From: LMUY01 sp965198565
GTDB lineage: Bacteria; Pseudomonadota; Alphaproteobacteria; Acetobacterales; Acetobacteraceae
NCBI GenBank assembly: GCA_965198565.1
Contig: OZ240665.1
Span: 1,116,001-1,180,000 of the forward strand
Direction: 5' to 3'
Length of the DNA: 64,000 bases
Part shown: in pieces, positions 7,654-16,545 of the stretch
How positions within the stretch are numbered: position 1 is the first letter of the stretch
Layout of the letters: each line of letters opens with the position of its first letter
Made by a program: the position numbers and the translations under genes
The notes under the pieces: model-generated
Database searches by the model: none
The model's input: the letters and a program-made list of their open reading frames with translations, nothing else
What the model was told of the DNA's origin: nothing

Positions 7654-9297
7654 ATGCTAGACGCCCGCGCCATGGATGTGCTCGACACCAGGCGGCCCCG
7701 GTTGCTGCTCCTGGCCTTTTGCCTGCTGGTTTGGCTGCCGGGCCTGTTCACCTTGCCGCCGACCGACCGAGACGAGAGCCGGTTCGCCCAGGCCAGCAAG
7801 CAGATGATCGAGAGCGGCGACTACGTCCGCATCATGAACGGCGACGAGCCGCGCAACCGCAAGCCGATCGGGATTTACTGGCTGCAGGTGCCGTTCGTGG
7901 GCGCGGCGGAGGCGCTCGGCCTGGCGGTGAAGAACCCGATCTGGCCGTATCGGCTTCCGTCGCTGCTGGGCGGGCTGGTGGCGGTGTTGGCGACGTACGA
8001 AATCGGGCTGGGCTTCGGCGACCGCCGGGCGGGGCTGCTGGCGGGCGGGATGCTGGCGGCCTGTGTGGTGCTGGTGGGCGAAACGCACATCGCCAAGACC
8101 GACGCGGCGCTGCTCGGGGCCACCATGGTGGCGATGGCGGTGCTGGTGCGGGCGGCGCTGGCTCAGTCGGTGTCGCGCGGGCAGGCGGCGGTGTTCTGGC
8201 TGGCGATGGGGGTGGGCATCCTGCTGAAGGGGCCGATCACGCCGATGGTGGCGGGGTTGGCGGCGCTGAGCCTGAGCGTGGTGCGGCGGCAATGGCGCTG
8301 GCTGGGGGTGCTGCGGCCGGGGTGGGGCGTGCCGCTGATGCTGCTGGTGGTGCTGCCTTGGTTCGCCGCGATCGGGATCGCCACGCATGGCGCGTTCTTC
8401 CGCGACGCCGTTGGCGGCGATCTGGCCAACAAGCTGGCGAGCGGGGACGATGCCCATGGCGCGCCGCCGGGCTTCCACTTGCTGCTGCTCCCACTGCTGG
8501 CGTTCCCGGCGACGGTGCCGGTGCTGGCTGGCCTGCCGCGCTGGTGGCGGCAGCGGCGGGACCCGATCGTGAGCGTGCTGCTGTGCTGGGTCGTGCCGTC
8601 CTGGATCGTGTTCGAGGCGGTGCCGACCAAGCTGCCGCATTACACGCTGCCGCTGTATCCGGCGGTGTTCTTGCTGTCGGCGCGGCTGTGGCCGGGGTGG
8701 GCGGCGATCGGGCGCGGCTGGCGGCGGGTGAGTGCCGCTGTTGGCCTGGTCGTGGCGGTGCTGCTCGCGGTGGCGGCCTTGGCGCTGCCGGTGGTGCTGC
8801 ATGTAAGCCTGGCCTTGGCGGCGCCCGCGGTGTTGGCGGCGGGATTGCTGGGCTGGCTGGTGGTGCAGCGGCCGCCGAGCCTGGCGCTGGCGGCAATGCC
8901 GCTGTTCACGCTGGGGCTGCTGGGCTGGGAACTGCCGCATTTGGCGCCGCTGTGGATCGCGCCGCAGGTGGAGCGGGCGCTGGTGGCGTCCGGGATGGCG
9001 GGGGAGCGGCTGACGACGGTGGGGTTCCACGAGCCGAGCCTAATGTTCCTGGCGGGAACAGCGACGATCATGGCGCCGGACGCGGCGGCGGGCGCGGACG
9101 AACTCGCCAATGGCGAGGCTGGGGTCGCGCTGGTGGATGCGCGCGATGCGGGTGCGTTTGCGGCCGAGGCGGCCCGGGATGGGTGCGACACGCGGACGCT
9201 GGGCACGGTCAACGGGTTCAACTACTCGCGCGGTCGGGCGATGCGGCTGACGCTGTATGGGCGCGCGGTGAAGAGGGACGCGGCGGCTGTGCCCTAA
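7654..9297 (+). CDS. ArnT/PMT-like membrane glycosyltransferase (GT39/GT83)
   Basis: This 547-residue polytopic membrane protein resembles glycosyltransferases that use polyprenyl-phosphate sugars on the periplasmic side. Early acidic residues D40 and E41 in PPTDRDESRFAQASKQMIESGDY match the first-loop DE motif of the ArnT family. Further matches are NGDEPRNRKPIGIYWLQ and KTDAALLG. About ten hydrophobic segments follow, then a soluble C-terminal tail from about residue 460. GGAGG at 7646-7650 supports ATG 7654, though the spacing is short; ATG 7672 is an alternative. The acceptor may be lipid A, a protein or a glycan and cannot be decided here. It is convergent with phaB across a REP pair. 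Confidence 0.85.
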   Translation: MLDARAMDVLDTRRPRLLLLAFCLLVWLPGLFTLPPTDRDESRFAQASKQMIESGDYVRIMNGDEPRNRKPIGIYWLQVPFVGAAEALGLAVKNPIWPYRLPSLLGGLVAVLATYEIGLGFGDRRAGLLAGGMLAACVVLVGETHIAKTDAALLGATMVAMAVLVRAALAQSVSRGQAAVFWLAMGVGILLKGPITPMVAGLAALSLSVVRRQWRWLGVLRPGWGVPLMLLVVLPWFAAIGIATHGAFFRDAVGGDLANKLASGDDAHGAPPGFHLLLLPLLAFPATVPVLAGLPRWWRQRRDPIVSVLLCWVVPSWIVFEAVPTKLPHYTLPLYPAVFLLSARLWPGWAAIGRGWRRVSAAVGLVVAVLLAVAALALPVVLHVSLALAAPAVLAAGLLGWLVVQRPPSLALAAMPLFTLGLLGWELPHLAPLWIAPQVERALVASGMAGERLTTVGFHEPSLMFLAGTATIMAPDAAAGADELANGEAGVALVDARDAGAFAAEAARDGCDTRTLGTVNGFNYSRGRAMRLTLYGRAVKRDAAAVP

Positions 9298-9310
9298 GCC
9301 CCGAACGAGT

Positions 9311-9459
9311 TCCCTCTCCCGCTGGCGGGAGAGGGTTAGGGTGAGGGTGGGGCCCGACCCTCCGAGGGTGGCGGTGAGAACTCACTGACGAACCAGGGTC
9401 GTAATGGCAGCTTTCGCACCCTCACCCCGACCCTCTCCCGCCCGCGGGAGAGGGAGATG
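9311..9459. repeat. Inverted pair of REP-like repeats between convergent genes
   Basis: Copies at 9311-9347 (TCCCTCTCCCGC then GCGGGAGAGGG and GGGTGAGGG) and 9418-9459 (CACCCTCACCCC then CTCTCCCGC/GCGGGAGAGGG) face each other. They fill the space between the ends of the GT39-type gene (9297) and phaB (9474). Their stems are the only terminator-like structures available to either gene. Confidence 0.85.
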
Positions 9460-9473
9460 GTCAGAGACCGCGG

Positions 9474-10196
9474 CTAGTACATATGCTGCCCGCCGTTGAT
9501 CGACAGCGTGGAGCCGGTGATGAAATCCGCGTCCTCGCCGGTGAGGAACACCACGCCGCGGGCGATGTCGCGGGCCTGGCCCAGGCGGCCCATTGGGATG
9601 CGCTGCACGATCTTCTCCAACACATCGGGCGGGACGGCGCGGACCATCTCGGTGTCCACATAGCCCGGCGCGATCGCGTTCACGGTGATGCCGAACCGCG
9701 CGCCCTCCTGCGCCAGCGCCTTGGTGAAGCCGTGGATGCCAGACTTGGCGGCGGCGTAGTTCACCTGGCCATACTGCCCAGCCTGGCCGTTGATCGAGCC
9801 GATGTTCACCACGCGGCCGAACTTGGCGCGGCGCATCGCATCGAACGTCAGCTTGCACAGGTTGAAGCAGGAGCCGAGATTGGTGTCCATCACCGCGTCC
9901 CACATGTCGCGGGTCATGCGGGCCATGGTGCCGTCGCGGGTGATGCCGGCGTTGTTGACCAGGATTTCGATCGGGCCGTGCAGATCGTGGATCTGCTGCA
10001 CGGCAGCCTCGCAGGCGGCGAAGTCGCTGGCGTCGAACTTCACCACCGCAATGCCGTGCGTCTCGCCGAAGCTGCGCGCGGCCTGCTCATTGCCGACATA
10101 GCTGGCGACGACCGTCCGCCCCGCCTCGTGCAATGCGACGCTGATGGCCTCCCCGATGCCGCGGGTGCCGCCTGTGACCAGAGCTACTCGTGCCAT
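9474..10196 (-). CDS. phaB: Acetoacetyl-CoA reductase
   Basis: This 240-residue short-chain dehydrogenase reduces acetoacetyl-CoA to (R)-3-hydroxybutyryl-CoA with NADPH, the second PHB step. Visible features are the nucleotide motif GGTRGIG (9-15), NNAG (81-84), and the catalytic set S134, Y147 and K151 in NIGSINGQAGQYGQVNYAAAK. VNAIAPGYVDTEM is typical of PhaB. ATG 10196 gives the family length, with TACGGGAGGAAGCG just upstream. It lies 64 nt after phaA on the same strand, completing the synthase-thiolase-reductase order. Confidence 0.95.
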   Translation of the reverse strand: MARVALVTGGTRGIGEAISVALHEAGRTVVASYVGNEQAARSFGETHGIAVVKFDASDFAACEAAVQQIHDLHGPIEILVNNAGITRDGTMARMTRDMWDAVMDTNLGSCFNLCKLTFDAMRRAKFGRVVNIGSINGQAGQYGQVNYAAAKSGIHGFTKALAQEGARFGITVNAIAPGYVDTEMVRAVPPDVLEKIVQRIPMGRLGQARDIARGVVFLTGEDADFITGSTLSINGGQHMY

Positions 10197-10260
10197 CGCT
10201 TCCTCCCGTAATGGCTTATCCTTGCGCGGGGTCGTTGCCCCGCGCAACGCCTTGTTTCGC

Positions 10261-11448
10261 CTACCGCTCCAAGCACATAGCAACGCCCATGCCGCCGCCG
10301 ATGCACAGCGTGGCCAGGCCCTTATGGTCGTCGCGCCGGGCCATTTCGTGCAGCAAGGTCACCAGGATGCGAGCCCCCGAGGCGCCGATCGGGTGGCCGA
10401 TGGCGATGGCGCCGCCGTTGACGTTCACGCGATCGGTGTCCCAGCCGAGATCCTTGTTCACGGCGCAGGCTTGCGCAGCGAAGGCCTCATTGGCCTCGAT
10501 CAGGTCGAGGTCGGCGGGCTGCCAACCGGCGCGCTCGAGCGCCTTGCGGCTGGCCGGGATCGGCCCGCTGCCCATCACCGCCGGGTCGACGCCGGCCGTG
10601 GCGAAGGAGGCGATGCGGGCGAGCGGGGTAAGGCCGCGGCGGGCGGCTTCGGCGGCGCTCATCACCACCAGGGCGGCGGCGCCGTCGTTGATGCCGCTGG
10701 CATTGCCGGCGGTGACGGTGCCCTCCTTCACGAAGGCCGGGCGCAGCTTGGCCATCTTCTCGAAGCTGCTGTCGTGGCGGATGTATTCGTCCTCGCTGAC
10801 CACCGTCTCGCCCTTGCGGCTCTTCACCGTGACGGGGACGATCTCGTCCTTGAAGCGGCCTTCCCTCTGGGCGCGGGAGGCCTTCTGCTGCGAGGCGTCG
10901 GCGAAGCTGTCCTGCTGGTCGCGGGTGATCTGCCACTGCTTGGCGACGTTCTCGGCGGTGTTGCCCATGGCGTAGCCGTGGAAGGCGTCGATCAGCCCGT
11001 CCTTCATCATGGTGTCGACCATGGCGAGGTCGCCCATCTTCTGCCCGGCGCGGAGATAGGCGGCGTGCGGCGCCAGGCTCATGCTCTCCTGCCCGCCGGC
11101 GATCACCACCGTGCTCTCGCCGGTGCGGATTTGCTGGGCGGCGATGGCCACCGCGCGCAGCCCGGAGCCGCAGACCTGGTTGATGCCGAACGCGGTCTTG
11201 CTCTCGGGAATGCCGGCGGCGATGGCGGCCTGCCGCGCCGGGTTCTGGCCCTGCCCGGCGGTCAAGATCTGGCCGAGGATCACCTCGTCCACCTCGCCGG
11301 GCTCGATGCGGGCGCGCGCCATGGCCGCCTTCAGCGCGTCGGTGCCGAGCACGTGCGCCGGGACGGAGCCGAACACGCCGTTGAAGCTGCCGACGGGGGT
11401 ACGGGCCGCCGATACGATGACGATGTCTTCGCCGTTGAATGAGGACAT
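10261..11448 (-). CDS. phaA: Acetyl-CoA acetyltransferase (beta-ketothiolase)
   Basis: This 395-residue biosynthetic thiolase condenses two acetyl-CoA into acetoacetyl-CoA for PHB. The acyl-accepting Cys93 (NQVCGSGLRA), His352 (NGGAIAIGHPIGASGAR) and Cys382 (LCIGGGMG) are all present. MAKLRPAFVKEGTVTAGNASGINDGAAA is the usual middle segment. It starts at ATG 11448 (MSSFNGEDIVIVSAARTPVG), 40 nt after the phaC stop. Context in the pha cluster argues for PHB synthesis, though the same enzyme could also serve beta-oxidation. Confidence 0.96.
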   Translation of the reverse strand: MSSFNGEDIVIVSAARTPVGSFNGVFGSVPAHVLGTDALKAAMARARIEPGEVDEVILGQILTAGQGQNPARQAAIAAGIPESKTAFGINQVCGSGLRAVAIAAQQIRTGESTVVIAGGQESMSLAPHAAYLRAGQKMGDLAMVDTMMKDGLIDAFHGYAMGNTAENVAKQWQITRDQQDSFADASQQKASRAQREGRFKDEIVPVTVKSRKGETVVSEDEYIRHDSSFEKMAKLRPAFVKEGTVTAGNASGINDGAAALVVMSAAEAARRGLTPLARIASFATAGVDPAVMGSGPIPASRKALERAGWQPADLDLIEANEAFAAQACAVNKDLGWDTDRVNVNGGAIAIGHPIGASGARILVTLLHEMARRDDHKGLATLCIGGGMGVAMCLER

Positions 11449-11488
11449 GGCTGTGCATTCCCGATGTTTTAACGTCGAAGATAGTGCG

Positions 11489-12523
11489 TCAGACGGCTCG
11501 GAGCCAGTCCGTCAGCGGCTCCCAGAGCTGCTCGCGCGCGCGGGCGCCCGCCACCATGCCGACATGCCCGGCGGCGGGCCGAAGCACGCGGGCGCCGGGG
11601 ATCAGGCGGGTGAGCGGGGCGGCGGTCTCGGGCGGCACGATGCGGTCGCGGGCCGGCAGCGCCACCACCGTGGGCAGGGTGAGCGCCGAGGGCTCGATCC
11701 GGGTGCCGGACACGGTCCATTCGCCCTTGCCGGGCAGGTTGTCGGCATACCAGCCGCCGAAGCACTCCTGCGCCACCGGGGCGGCGAGCGGGACGCCGTC
11801 GGCCAGCCAGTCCTCGAATGCGACGAACATGCGGGCGCGATCGCTGGCCGGGTCGAGCGCGGCGAACTCGCGGTATTTTGCGATGACGCCAGCCGGGTCG
11901 GCGAGGGCGAACAGGGTCTGGATCGAGTCGACCGGAAGCGTGCTGCCGGGCGGGAGGGCGGCGGTCTGCTTGGCGATGGTGGCCGCGGCGGTCGCGGTTT
12001 GCTGTGGCCCGGCGTGGAAGTCCCAAGGCGTGGCCAGCAGCGCCAGGGCGCGGATGGCGCCTTGGTTGCGCAAGGCGGCGGCCAGGGTCAGCAACCCGCC
12101 CATGCAGTAGCCGAGCAGGATGGCGGGCTGACCCAGGGCGGCCAAGCTTGCCGCCAGGGCGCGTTCGAGCCGCTCGACATACTGCGCCAAGGTGAAGCGG
12201 CGCTCGGCGGCGGCGGGCCAGCCCCAGTCGAGCAGGACGGGGTGGACCCCCGCGGCGGCCATGTGACGCAGCATGGAGCGCCCGGGCGCGAGGTCGAGCA
12301 CATAGGCGCGGTTGATCAGGCTCGGCACCACCAGCACGGGCGGCCCGTCGCCGCCGTAGTCGAGCAGGCGGGTCTCGCCTTCCGCCCAAAGCGTGGGCGG
12401 GTCGGCGAGGCTGCGCTGGTAGGGGTGGCGGCGGTAGGCGGCGACGCCGGCGACGAAGGCCGGGTCAGGCGCCGGGGCCGCGCTGGAGGGCTTCGAATTG
12501 GCGCCGGAGCTGCTCCAATCCAT
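11489..12523 (-). CDS. phaC: PHA synthase, short class III/IV-like PhaC
   Basis: This alpha/beta-hydrolase polymerises hydroxyacyl-CoA into PHA. From the ATG at 12523 it has 344 residues, with the lipase-box-like GYCMGG (Cys140), Asp293 (LPARDRIVPP) and His320 (PAAGHVGM) as catalytic triad. The size fits class III or IV synthases, which need a second subunit, and is much smaller than the roughly 590-residue class I enzymes. The frame is open to 12625, and ATGs at 12538 and 12547 are other candidate starts; none has a strong ribosome site. All overlap the 3' end of the upstream 101-residue gene, which may be the partner subunit. It is followed by phaA and phaB. Confidence 0.85.
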   Translation of the reverse strand: MDWSSSGANSKPSSAAPAPDPAFVAGVAAYRRHPYQRSLADPPTLWAEGETRLLDYGGDGPPVLVVPSLINRAYVLDLAPGRSMLRHMAAAGVHPVLLDWGWPAAAERRFTLAQYVERLERALAASLAALGQPAILLGYCMGGLLTLAAALRNQGAIRALALLATPWDFHAGPQQTATAAATIAKQTAALPPGSTLPVDSIQTLFALADPAGVIAKYREFAALDPASDRARMFVAFEDWLADGVPLAAPVAQECFGGWYADNLPGKGEWTVSGTRIEPSALTLPTVVALPARDRIVPPETAAPLTRLIPGARVLRPAAGHVGMVAGARAREQLWEPLTDWLRAV

Positions 12524-12770
12524 CCCGGACAGCGTCATGTGCAGCATCAGCGGGCGCGGGCCCAGGCGGCGCATCGGGGCTGGCGAGTCCGGCCGGCCGG
12601 TCATTCCCATATGGGGCGACGCCATGTGTGAGGCTGGTCCAGGTTTGAGCGTAACGGGCCACGAACTCGTGCGCTTCCCGGTCCACCGCGCGGGCGGCCA
12701 GCTCGCTTTGCCAGATGGTGATCCAGTCGGTCGGGTCGAAGGGGCCGGTCAATCGGGGGCTCGCTCCCAT
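12465..12770 (-). CDS. Small PhaE-like PHA synthase subunit (putative)
   Basis: This 101-residue protein lies at the head of the pha operon. The N-terminal part has the tryptophan-rich helical segments PTDWITIWQSELAARAVDRE and ARYAQTWTSLTHG, which resemble PhaE/PhaR-subunit or phasin helices. A proline/alanine linker follows, then a charged amphipathic C-terminal helix ending DGLEQLRRQFEALQRG. Known PhaE subunits are about 180-360 residues, so this would be a reduced version. Its stop lies at least 59 nt inside phaC. The assignment rests mainly on position next to a short PhaC and on composition; it is an inference. Confidence 0.55.
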   Translation of the reverse strand: MGASPRLTGPFDPTDWITIWQSELAARAVDREAHEFVARYAQTWTSLTHGVAPYGNDRPAGLASPDAPPGPAPADAAHDAVRDGLEQLRRQFEALQRGPGA

Positions 12771-12774
12771 GTCG

Positions 12775-12783
12775 TTGCGGCAA
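12775..12783. promoter_or_regulatory. Possible PhaR operator in the pha intergenic region
   Basis: TTGCGGCAA is a short perfect dyad between the divergent phaR and pha operon starts. Alphaproteobacterial PhaR proteins bind TGC/GCA-type dyads. The 87-bp spacer would have to hold both promoters. The site is short enough to arise by chance. Confidence 0.3.
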
Positions 12784-12857
12784 AACGCAAATTCCGTGTC
12801 GTTGGAGGCTACGCCCGCCCCGCTTGGCCGTGCTAGCGTGTCACTATGGAGGAAAAA

Positions 12858-13574
12858 ATGTCAGTTTCTGAACAGACCCCAACCGAGGAGACCCCACAGC
12901 AGGCGCCGGTTGTGGTGAAGAAATACGCCAATCGTCGACTGTATAACACCGAAAGCTCCAGCTACATCACGCTGGACAGCCTGGCCGGCATGATCCGCGT
13001 CGGGCGGGACTTCGTGGTGTATGACGCCAAGACCGGCGAGGACATCACCCGCGGCGTGCTGACGCAGATCATCGTGGACGAGGAGAGCAAGGGCCGGGCC
13101 ATCCTGCCGACGGCGTTCCTGCGCCAGGTGATCGGCTTCTACGGCGACAGCATGCAGCAGCTCATGCCGGCCTATCTGGAGCAGGCGCTGACGTCGTTCG
13201 CGGTGCAGCAGGAGCAGATGCGCTCGGCGATGCAGCATACCGTGGGCAACCTGTTCCCGTTCCCGGGCATCCAGGAGGTCAGCCGGCAGAACATGGCGAT
13301 GATGGAGCGGGCGATGAGCCTGTTCTCGCCGTTCTACCGGCCCACAGCCGCGGCGGCGGAGGGCGAGACGCCGCAAGCCCCGCAGCCCGACCCGACGGAG
13401 GCGCTGCGCAGCGAGATCGAGAGCCTCAAGCGCCAACTGGCGGCCGCGCAGGCAAACGGTGCGGCGCCGGCAACGTCAAACGGGGTCGATCGCGATCCGC
13501 CGGCGAGCGAGAGCCATGAAACTGACGCGGGCGAGAGCGAGGCCAGCTCACCCCCGCACACGAACCATCAGTAG
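12858..13574 (+). CDS. phaR: PHB synthesis regulator PhaR
   Basis: This 238-residue repressor-type protein senses PHB granules and controls phasin and pha genes. The DNA-binding PHB_acc_N domain is clear (VVKKYANRRLYNTESSSYITLDSLAGMIR, about residues 19-47; DFVVYDAKTGEDITRGVLTQII). It is followed by PHB_acc helices (FLRQVIGFYGDSMQQLMPAYLEQ) and a low-complexity acidic/proline tail. GGAGG at 12848-12852 sits 5 nt before ATG 12858, so the in-frame ATG at 12846, which overlaps that ribosome site, is rejected as start. It is divergent from the pha operon, and its stop overlaps the convergent SYLF gene by 7 nt. Confidence 0.95.
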   Translation: MSVSEQTPTEETPQQAPVVVKKYANRRLYNTESSSYITLDSLAGMIRVGRDFVVYDAKTGEDITRGVLTQIIVDEESKGRAILPTAFLRQVIGFYGDSMQQLMPAYLEQALTSFAVQQEQMRSAMQHTVGNLFPFPGIQEVSRQNMAMMERAMSLFSPFYRPTAAAAEGETPQAPQPDPTEALRSEIESLKRQLAAAQANGAAPATSNGVDRDPPASESHETDAGESEASSPPHTNHQ

Positions 13575-14389
13575 CGCGGCGAAGCGGGCGGCGGCAGCGG
13601 CTGCCGGGTGACTTGAGCGTAGGGCGAGGGTGCATAGGCGGGCGGGGGGATGGCCGCCGATTGCACCGGGGCTGACGGCTGGGCGATGGCCACCGGCATC
13701 GGCGGCGGCTGCGGCGAGCCATAGCGCGTCAGCACCTCGCGCAGGGGGCCCGCGCCCGGGTTGTTCGCGTCCATCGAAATCACGATCTGCTGGGCAGCCT
13801 CCTCGCGGCCGTAATAGGCACGGTTGGAGCCGCTGTTGGTCGCGATCACGCTGCCGGAGAGCGAGATGCCGGCGAACAGGCCGCGGGAGCGGTTGAACCC
13901 CACGATGTCGGCACCGACCGCCGTCGTGGTGTCGCCCTCGACGCCGCCGCCCCACTGCACGAAAGTCGCGCTCGCATCGCCGCCGAGCTTGAACTGGTCG
14001 TCTAGGATGGCGCGCAGGCCGCGGTTGGTGAGGATCATCAGCATGATCTCGCTGTCCTGCAGCCCGGCCTGGAAGCCGAACGACCCGGCCGCCAGGTCGT
14101 AGAAGGCGGGCGAGGACCAGGAGCCGTTGCCGTCGCGCGCGACCAGCACGCAGGAGCCGCCCTGGGCGCCGAACAGGAAGCCGGCACGGAACACGCGCGG
14201 GCAGATGAGGACTGCGCGGGCCTTCCGGAGCACGTCCTGCGCCGAGCGGCCGTATTGGTCCCCGAGCATGTCCTGCACGGCCAGGGTGGAGCGGTCGACC
14301 AGTTCCTGCTGAGCGCCCTGCGCCCGGGCGAAGGCGGGAAGCCCGAGCAGCAAGGCCGCCGCGGCCATTGCGCAACGAAAACGGTTCAT
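13568..14389 (-). CDS. SYLF/YSC84-domain lipid-binding protein
   Basis: This 273-residue secreted protein has an N-terminal signal peptide (MNRFRCAMAAAALLLGLPAFARA, about 1-23) and a SYLF domain at about 35-205 (ARAVLICPRVFRAGFLFGAQGG, GSFGFQAGLQDSEIMLMILTNRG, LGGDASATFVQWGGG). A proline-rich tail without a recognisable domain follows. SYLF domains bind phosphoinositides in eukaryotes; the bacterial role is not established, and an envelope location is likely. There is a cysteine (GGSCVLVARDG) but no lipobox at the signal cleavage region. It is convergent with phaR. Confidence 0.85.
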   Translation of the reverse strand: MNRFRCAMAAAALLLGLPAFARAQGAQQELVDRSTLAVQDMLGDQYGRSAQDVLRKARAVLICPRVFRAGFLFGAQGGSCVLVARDGNGSWSSPAFYDLAAGSFGFQAGLQDSEIMLMILTNRGLRAILDDQFKLGGDASATFVQWGGGVEGDTTTAVGADIVGFNRSRGLFAGISLSGSVIATNSGSNRAYYGREEAAQQIVISMDANNPGAGPLREVLTRYGSPQPPPMPVAIAQPSAPVQSAAIPPPAYAPSPYAQVTRQPLPPPASPRY

Positions 14390-14646
14390 GGCAGCTTTCC
14401 CTCTCCGCCGATTCGTGCCGAGTTATAGCGGTTCGTTTGGCGGCAACAAAGAAAACTTCAGTCGCAACTGGAGATTTATGCGGTAAAGCGCTGTTTTAAG
14501 CGTGCTTCCCTCCCCGCAGCCGCTGGGCATCAGCGCGTGGCCTGCTCCGCCGAGCGCTGCCGCAGCCGACGCCCTGACATCCGTTACGAAGTCTGCTCTA
14601 TTGCCGCGCCGCAACCCCGCGGCGGCGCGGGCAACGGCAAGGTGAC
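14390..14646. other. Intergenic spacer, no gene seen
   Basis: This 257-bp spacer separates the divergent SYLF and adenylate cyclase genes. The part at 14435-14510 is noticeably AT-richer (runs such as AACAAAGAAAAC) and is the likely site of both promoters. I see no RNA gene or convincing operator. Confidence 0.4.
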
Positions 14647-16461
14647 ATGGTCGGAGAGGATTGCCGCACGCAGCCACTCGCAACCCGACGCGAGACCCCG
14701 ATCGTTCGCAGGCCGGCAACCATCCTCGCAGCAGACATTGCGGGCTTCAGCGCCCTGATGGGCCGCAACGAGGAACGAACCCATCTGCGCGTCGGCGCCA
14801 ATCTCGACCGCATCGGCAAGGAGGTCGAGCAGCTCCGCGGCCGCATCCTGAACACCGCGGGCGACGGGCTGCTCGCCGAATTCGCCAGCGCGGCGGACGC
14901 GGTGCGGTGCGCGCTGCGCATCCAGAGCGATGCCGCCCGCCGCAATGCCCGCACCGCCGAAACCATGCGCATCCAATACCGTATCGGCATCAACGCCGGC
15001 GAAGTGGTGGGCGAAGGCCCGCGCACCGGCGGCAACGTGGTCAACATCGCCGCCCGGCTCGAGCAGATCGCCAAGCCGGGCGGGATTTGCCTGGCGGCGG
15101 CCGTCTACGACCAGGTACGCGCCCTCGTTGCCGCCGACTACGTCCCGCGCGGGGAACACTACTTGAAGAACATCCGGGAGCCGGTGAATGTCTACGAAGT
15201 GCCGCCGAAGCTGCGGGTGAATACGGTGCCCGCGGAACCCGGCGACCGCCCGCTTGTCGACCCGGCGGACTACCGCCCCTCCATCGCCGTGGTGCCGTTC
15301 CGGGCGCTGCGCCGGGGCGACGACGACGCCTATTTCGCCGCAGGCATGGTGGACGACATCATCCGCGTGCTCGGCGGCCTCAAGCACCTCGTCGTGGTCG
15401 CCCGCAGCTCCACGCTGGGCTACCGCGGCATCGCGCAAGACCTGCGTCGTGCCGGGCGGGAGCTCAACGTACAGTATGTACTGCACGGCAGCGTGCGCCG
15501 CTCCGGCAGCGAAATCCGCATCGCCGTCGAACTCACCGAGACGGCCACGCAGCAGACCATCTGGGCCGATCGCTATGACGGCAATGCGGACGACATCTTC
15601 GAGCTGCAGGACAGCATCGCCATCCGCACCGCCGGGTCGATCGCGCCGCATCTGCGCGAGCGCGAACTCAGCCGCGCCTCGCTGAAGGGCGCTGCCACCA
15701 CCACGGCCTACGACCTGATGCTGCAGGCGATGGACGGCTTCTACCAGCGCGACCGGCTGGCGCTGGACAAGGCCGAAGCGCTGCTGCAACGCGCCATCCG
15801 GCTGGACCCGAACTACTCGGCCCCGCTGACCCACTTGGCCTACCTGCACATCCTGCGCCTGGCCCATGGTTGGGCTCGCGACGACCATGCCGAGCGGCTC
15901 GCGGCGCTGAAGACGGCGCGCCAGGCCACCCGGCTGGACAGCAACGACGCGCTCGCATTGGCGATCGAAGGCCAGCTCACCGGCTACCTGGAAAAGAACC
16001 ACGAGGCCGCGCTGGCGCTGCTGGATCGCGCGGTGGCGCTCAGCCCGAGCTGCGCCCTGGCCTGGAGCTATGGCAGTTTCACCTGCGGCATCATGGGCGA
16101 CACGGCGGCGGCGCTGGACCGGGCGCGCAAGGCCGTCCGCCTGGCGCCGATCGGCCCCGAGGCTGGGCCGTGGCACGAACATGCCCTGTCGCAAGCGCAT
16201 TATCTGAACGGCGACTACGAGGAGGCCGTCGCATGGGGCCGGCTGGCGGCCAGCCATGGCGCGCAAGCCTCGAACTACCGCTGCCTCGCCGCCAGCCTGG
16301 TCGCGTCCAGCCGCCTGGTGGAGGCGCGCGCGGTCGGCCGCCGCCTGCTCGCCGCCAATCCCAGCTTCCGCTTGGCGGTGTTCCGCGCCTACACGCCGCT
16401 GAAAGGCGCCACGGCAGACCTCTTCGTCGAGCGCCTGCGCCGGGCGGGGCTGCCAAGCTGA
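14647..16461 (+). CDS. Class III adenylate/guanylate cyclase with TolB-like and TPR domains
   Basis: This 604-residue protein has three parts. Residues 22-190 form a class III cyclase domain with metal aspartates D30 (AADIAGFSALMG) and D73 (NTAGDGLLAEF) and the VNIAARLEQIAKPGG segment. About 215-335 is a TolB/FlgO-like domain (SIAVVPFRAL, FAAGMVDDII, LNVQYVLHGSVRRSG). The rest is TPR-like repeats (for example EALLQRAIRLDPNYSAPL). It should make cAMP or cGMP from ATP or GTP; the TPR region probably binds a partner. No membrane segment is obvious. ATG 14647 follows AAGGTG. The gene stands alone, so its signal is unknown. Confidence 0.88.
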   Translation: MVGEDCRTQPLATRRETPIVRRPATILAADIAGFSALMGRNEERTHLRVGANLDRIGKEVEQLRGRILNTAGDGLLAEFASAADAVRCALRIQSDAARRNARTAETMRIQYRIGINAGEVVGEGPRTGGNVVNIAARLEQIAKPGGICLAAAVYDQVRALVAADYVPRGEHYLKNIREPVNVYEVPPKLRVNTVPAEPGDRPLVDPADYRPSIAVVPFRALRRGDDDAYFAAGMVDDIIRVLGGLKHLVVVARSSTLGYRGIAQDLRRAGRELNVQYVLHGSVRRSGSEIRIAVELTETATQQTIWADRYDGNADDIFELQDSIAIRTAGSIAPHLRERELSRASLKGAATTTAYDLMLQAMDGFYQRDRLALDKAEALLQRAIRLDPNYSAPLTHLAYLHILRLAHGWARDDHAERLAALKTARQATRLDSNDALALAIEGQLTGYLEKNHEAALALLDRAVALSPSCALAWSYGSFTCGIMGDTAAALDRARKAVRLAPIGPEAGPWHEHALSQAHYLNGDYEEAVAWGRLAASHGAQASNYRCLAASLVASSRLVEARAVGRRLLAANPSFRLAVFRAYTPLKGATADLFVERLRRAGLPS

Positions 16462-16545
16462 CAACACCCCCACTTCACGCTATCGTGCGTTTACGTTGCG
16501 TGCGCGCATCAACTAGGTGGATTTGCACAGGCAAGGAGACCGGTC

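Noticed and set aside
6531..9344. Very long open frame (937 codons) on the plus strand across rsmB and the GT39-type gene
   Set aside because: High-GC shadow frame: glycine/arginine/alanine-rich with no domain motifs, and it runs antisense to rsmB and out of frame with the membrane protein, both of which have clear family motifs.
12846..12857. Upstream in-frame ATG as phaR start
   Set aside because: It overlaps the GGAGG ribosome site that is ideally spaced for ATG 12858.
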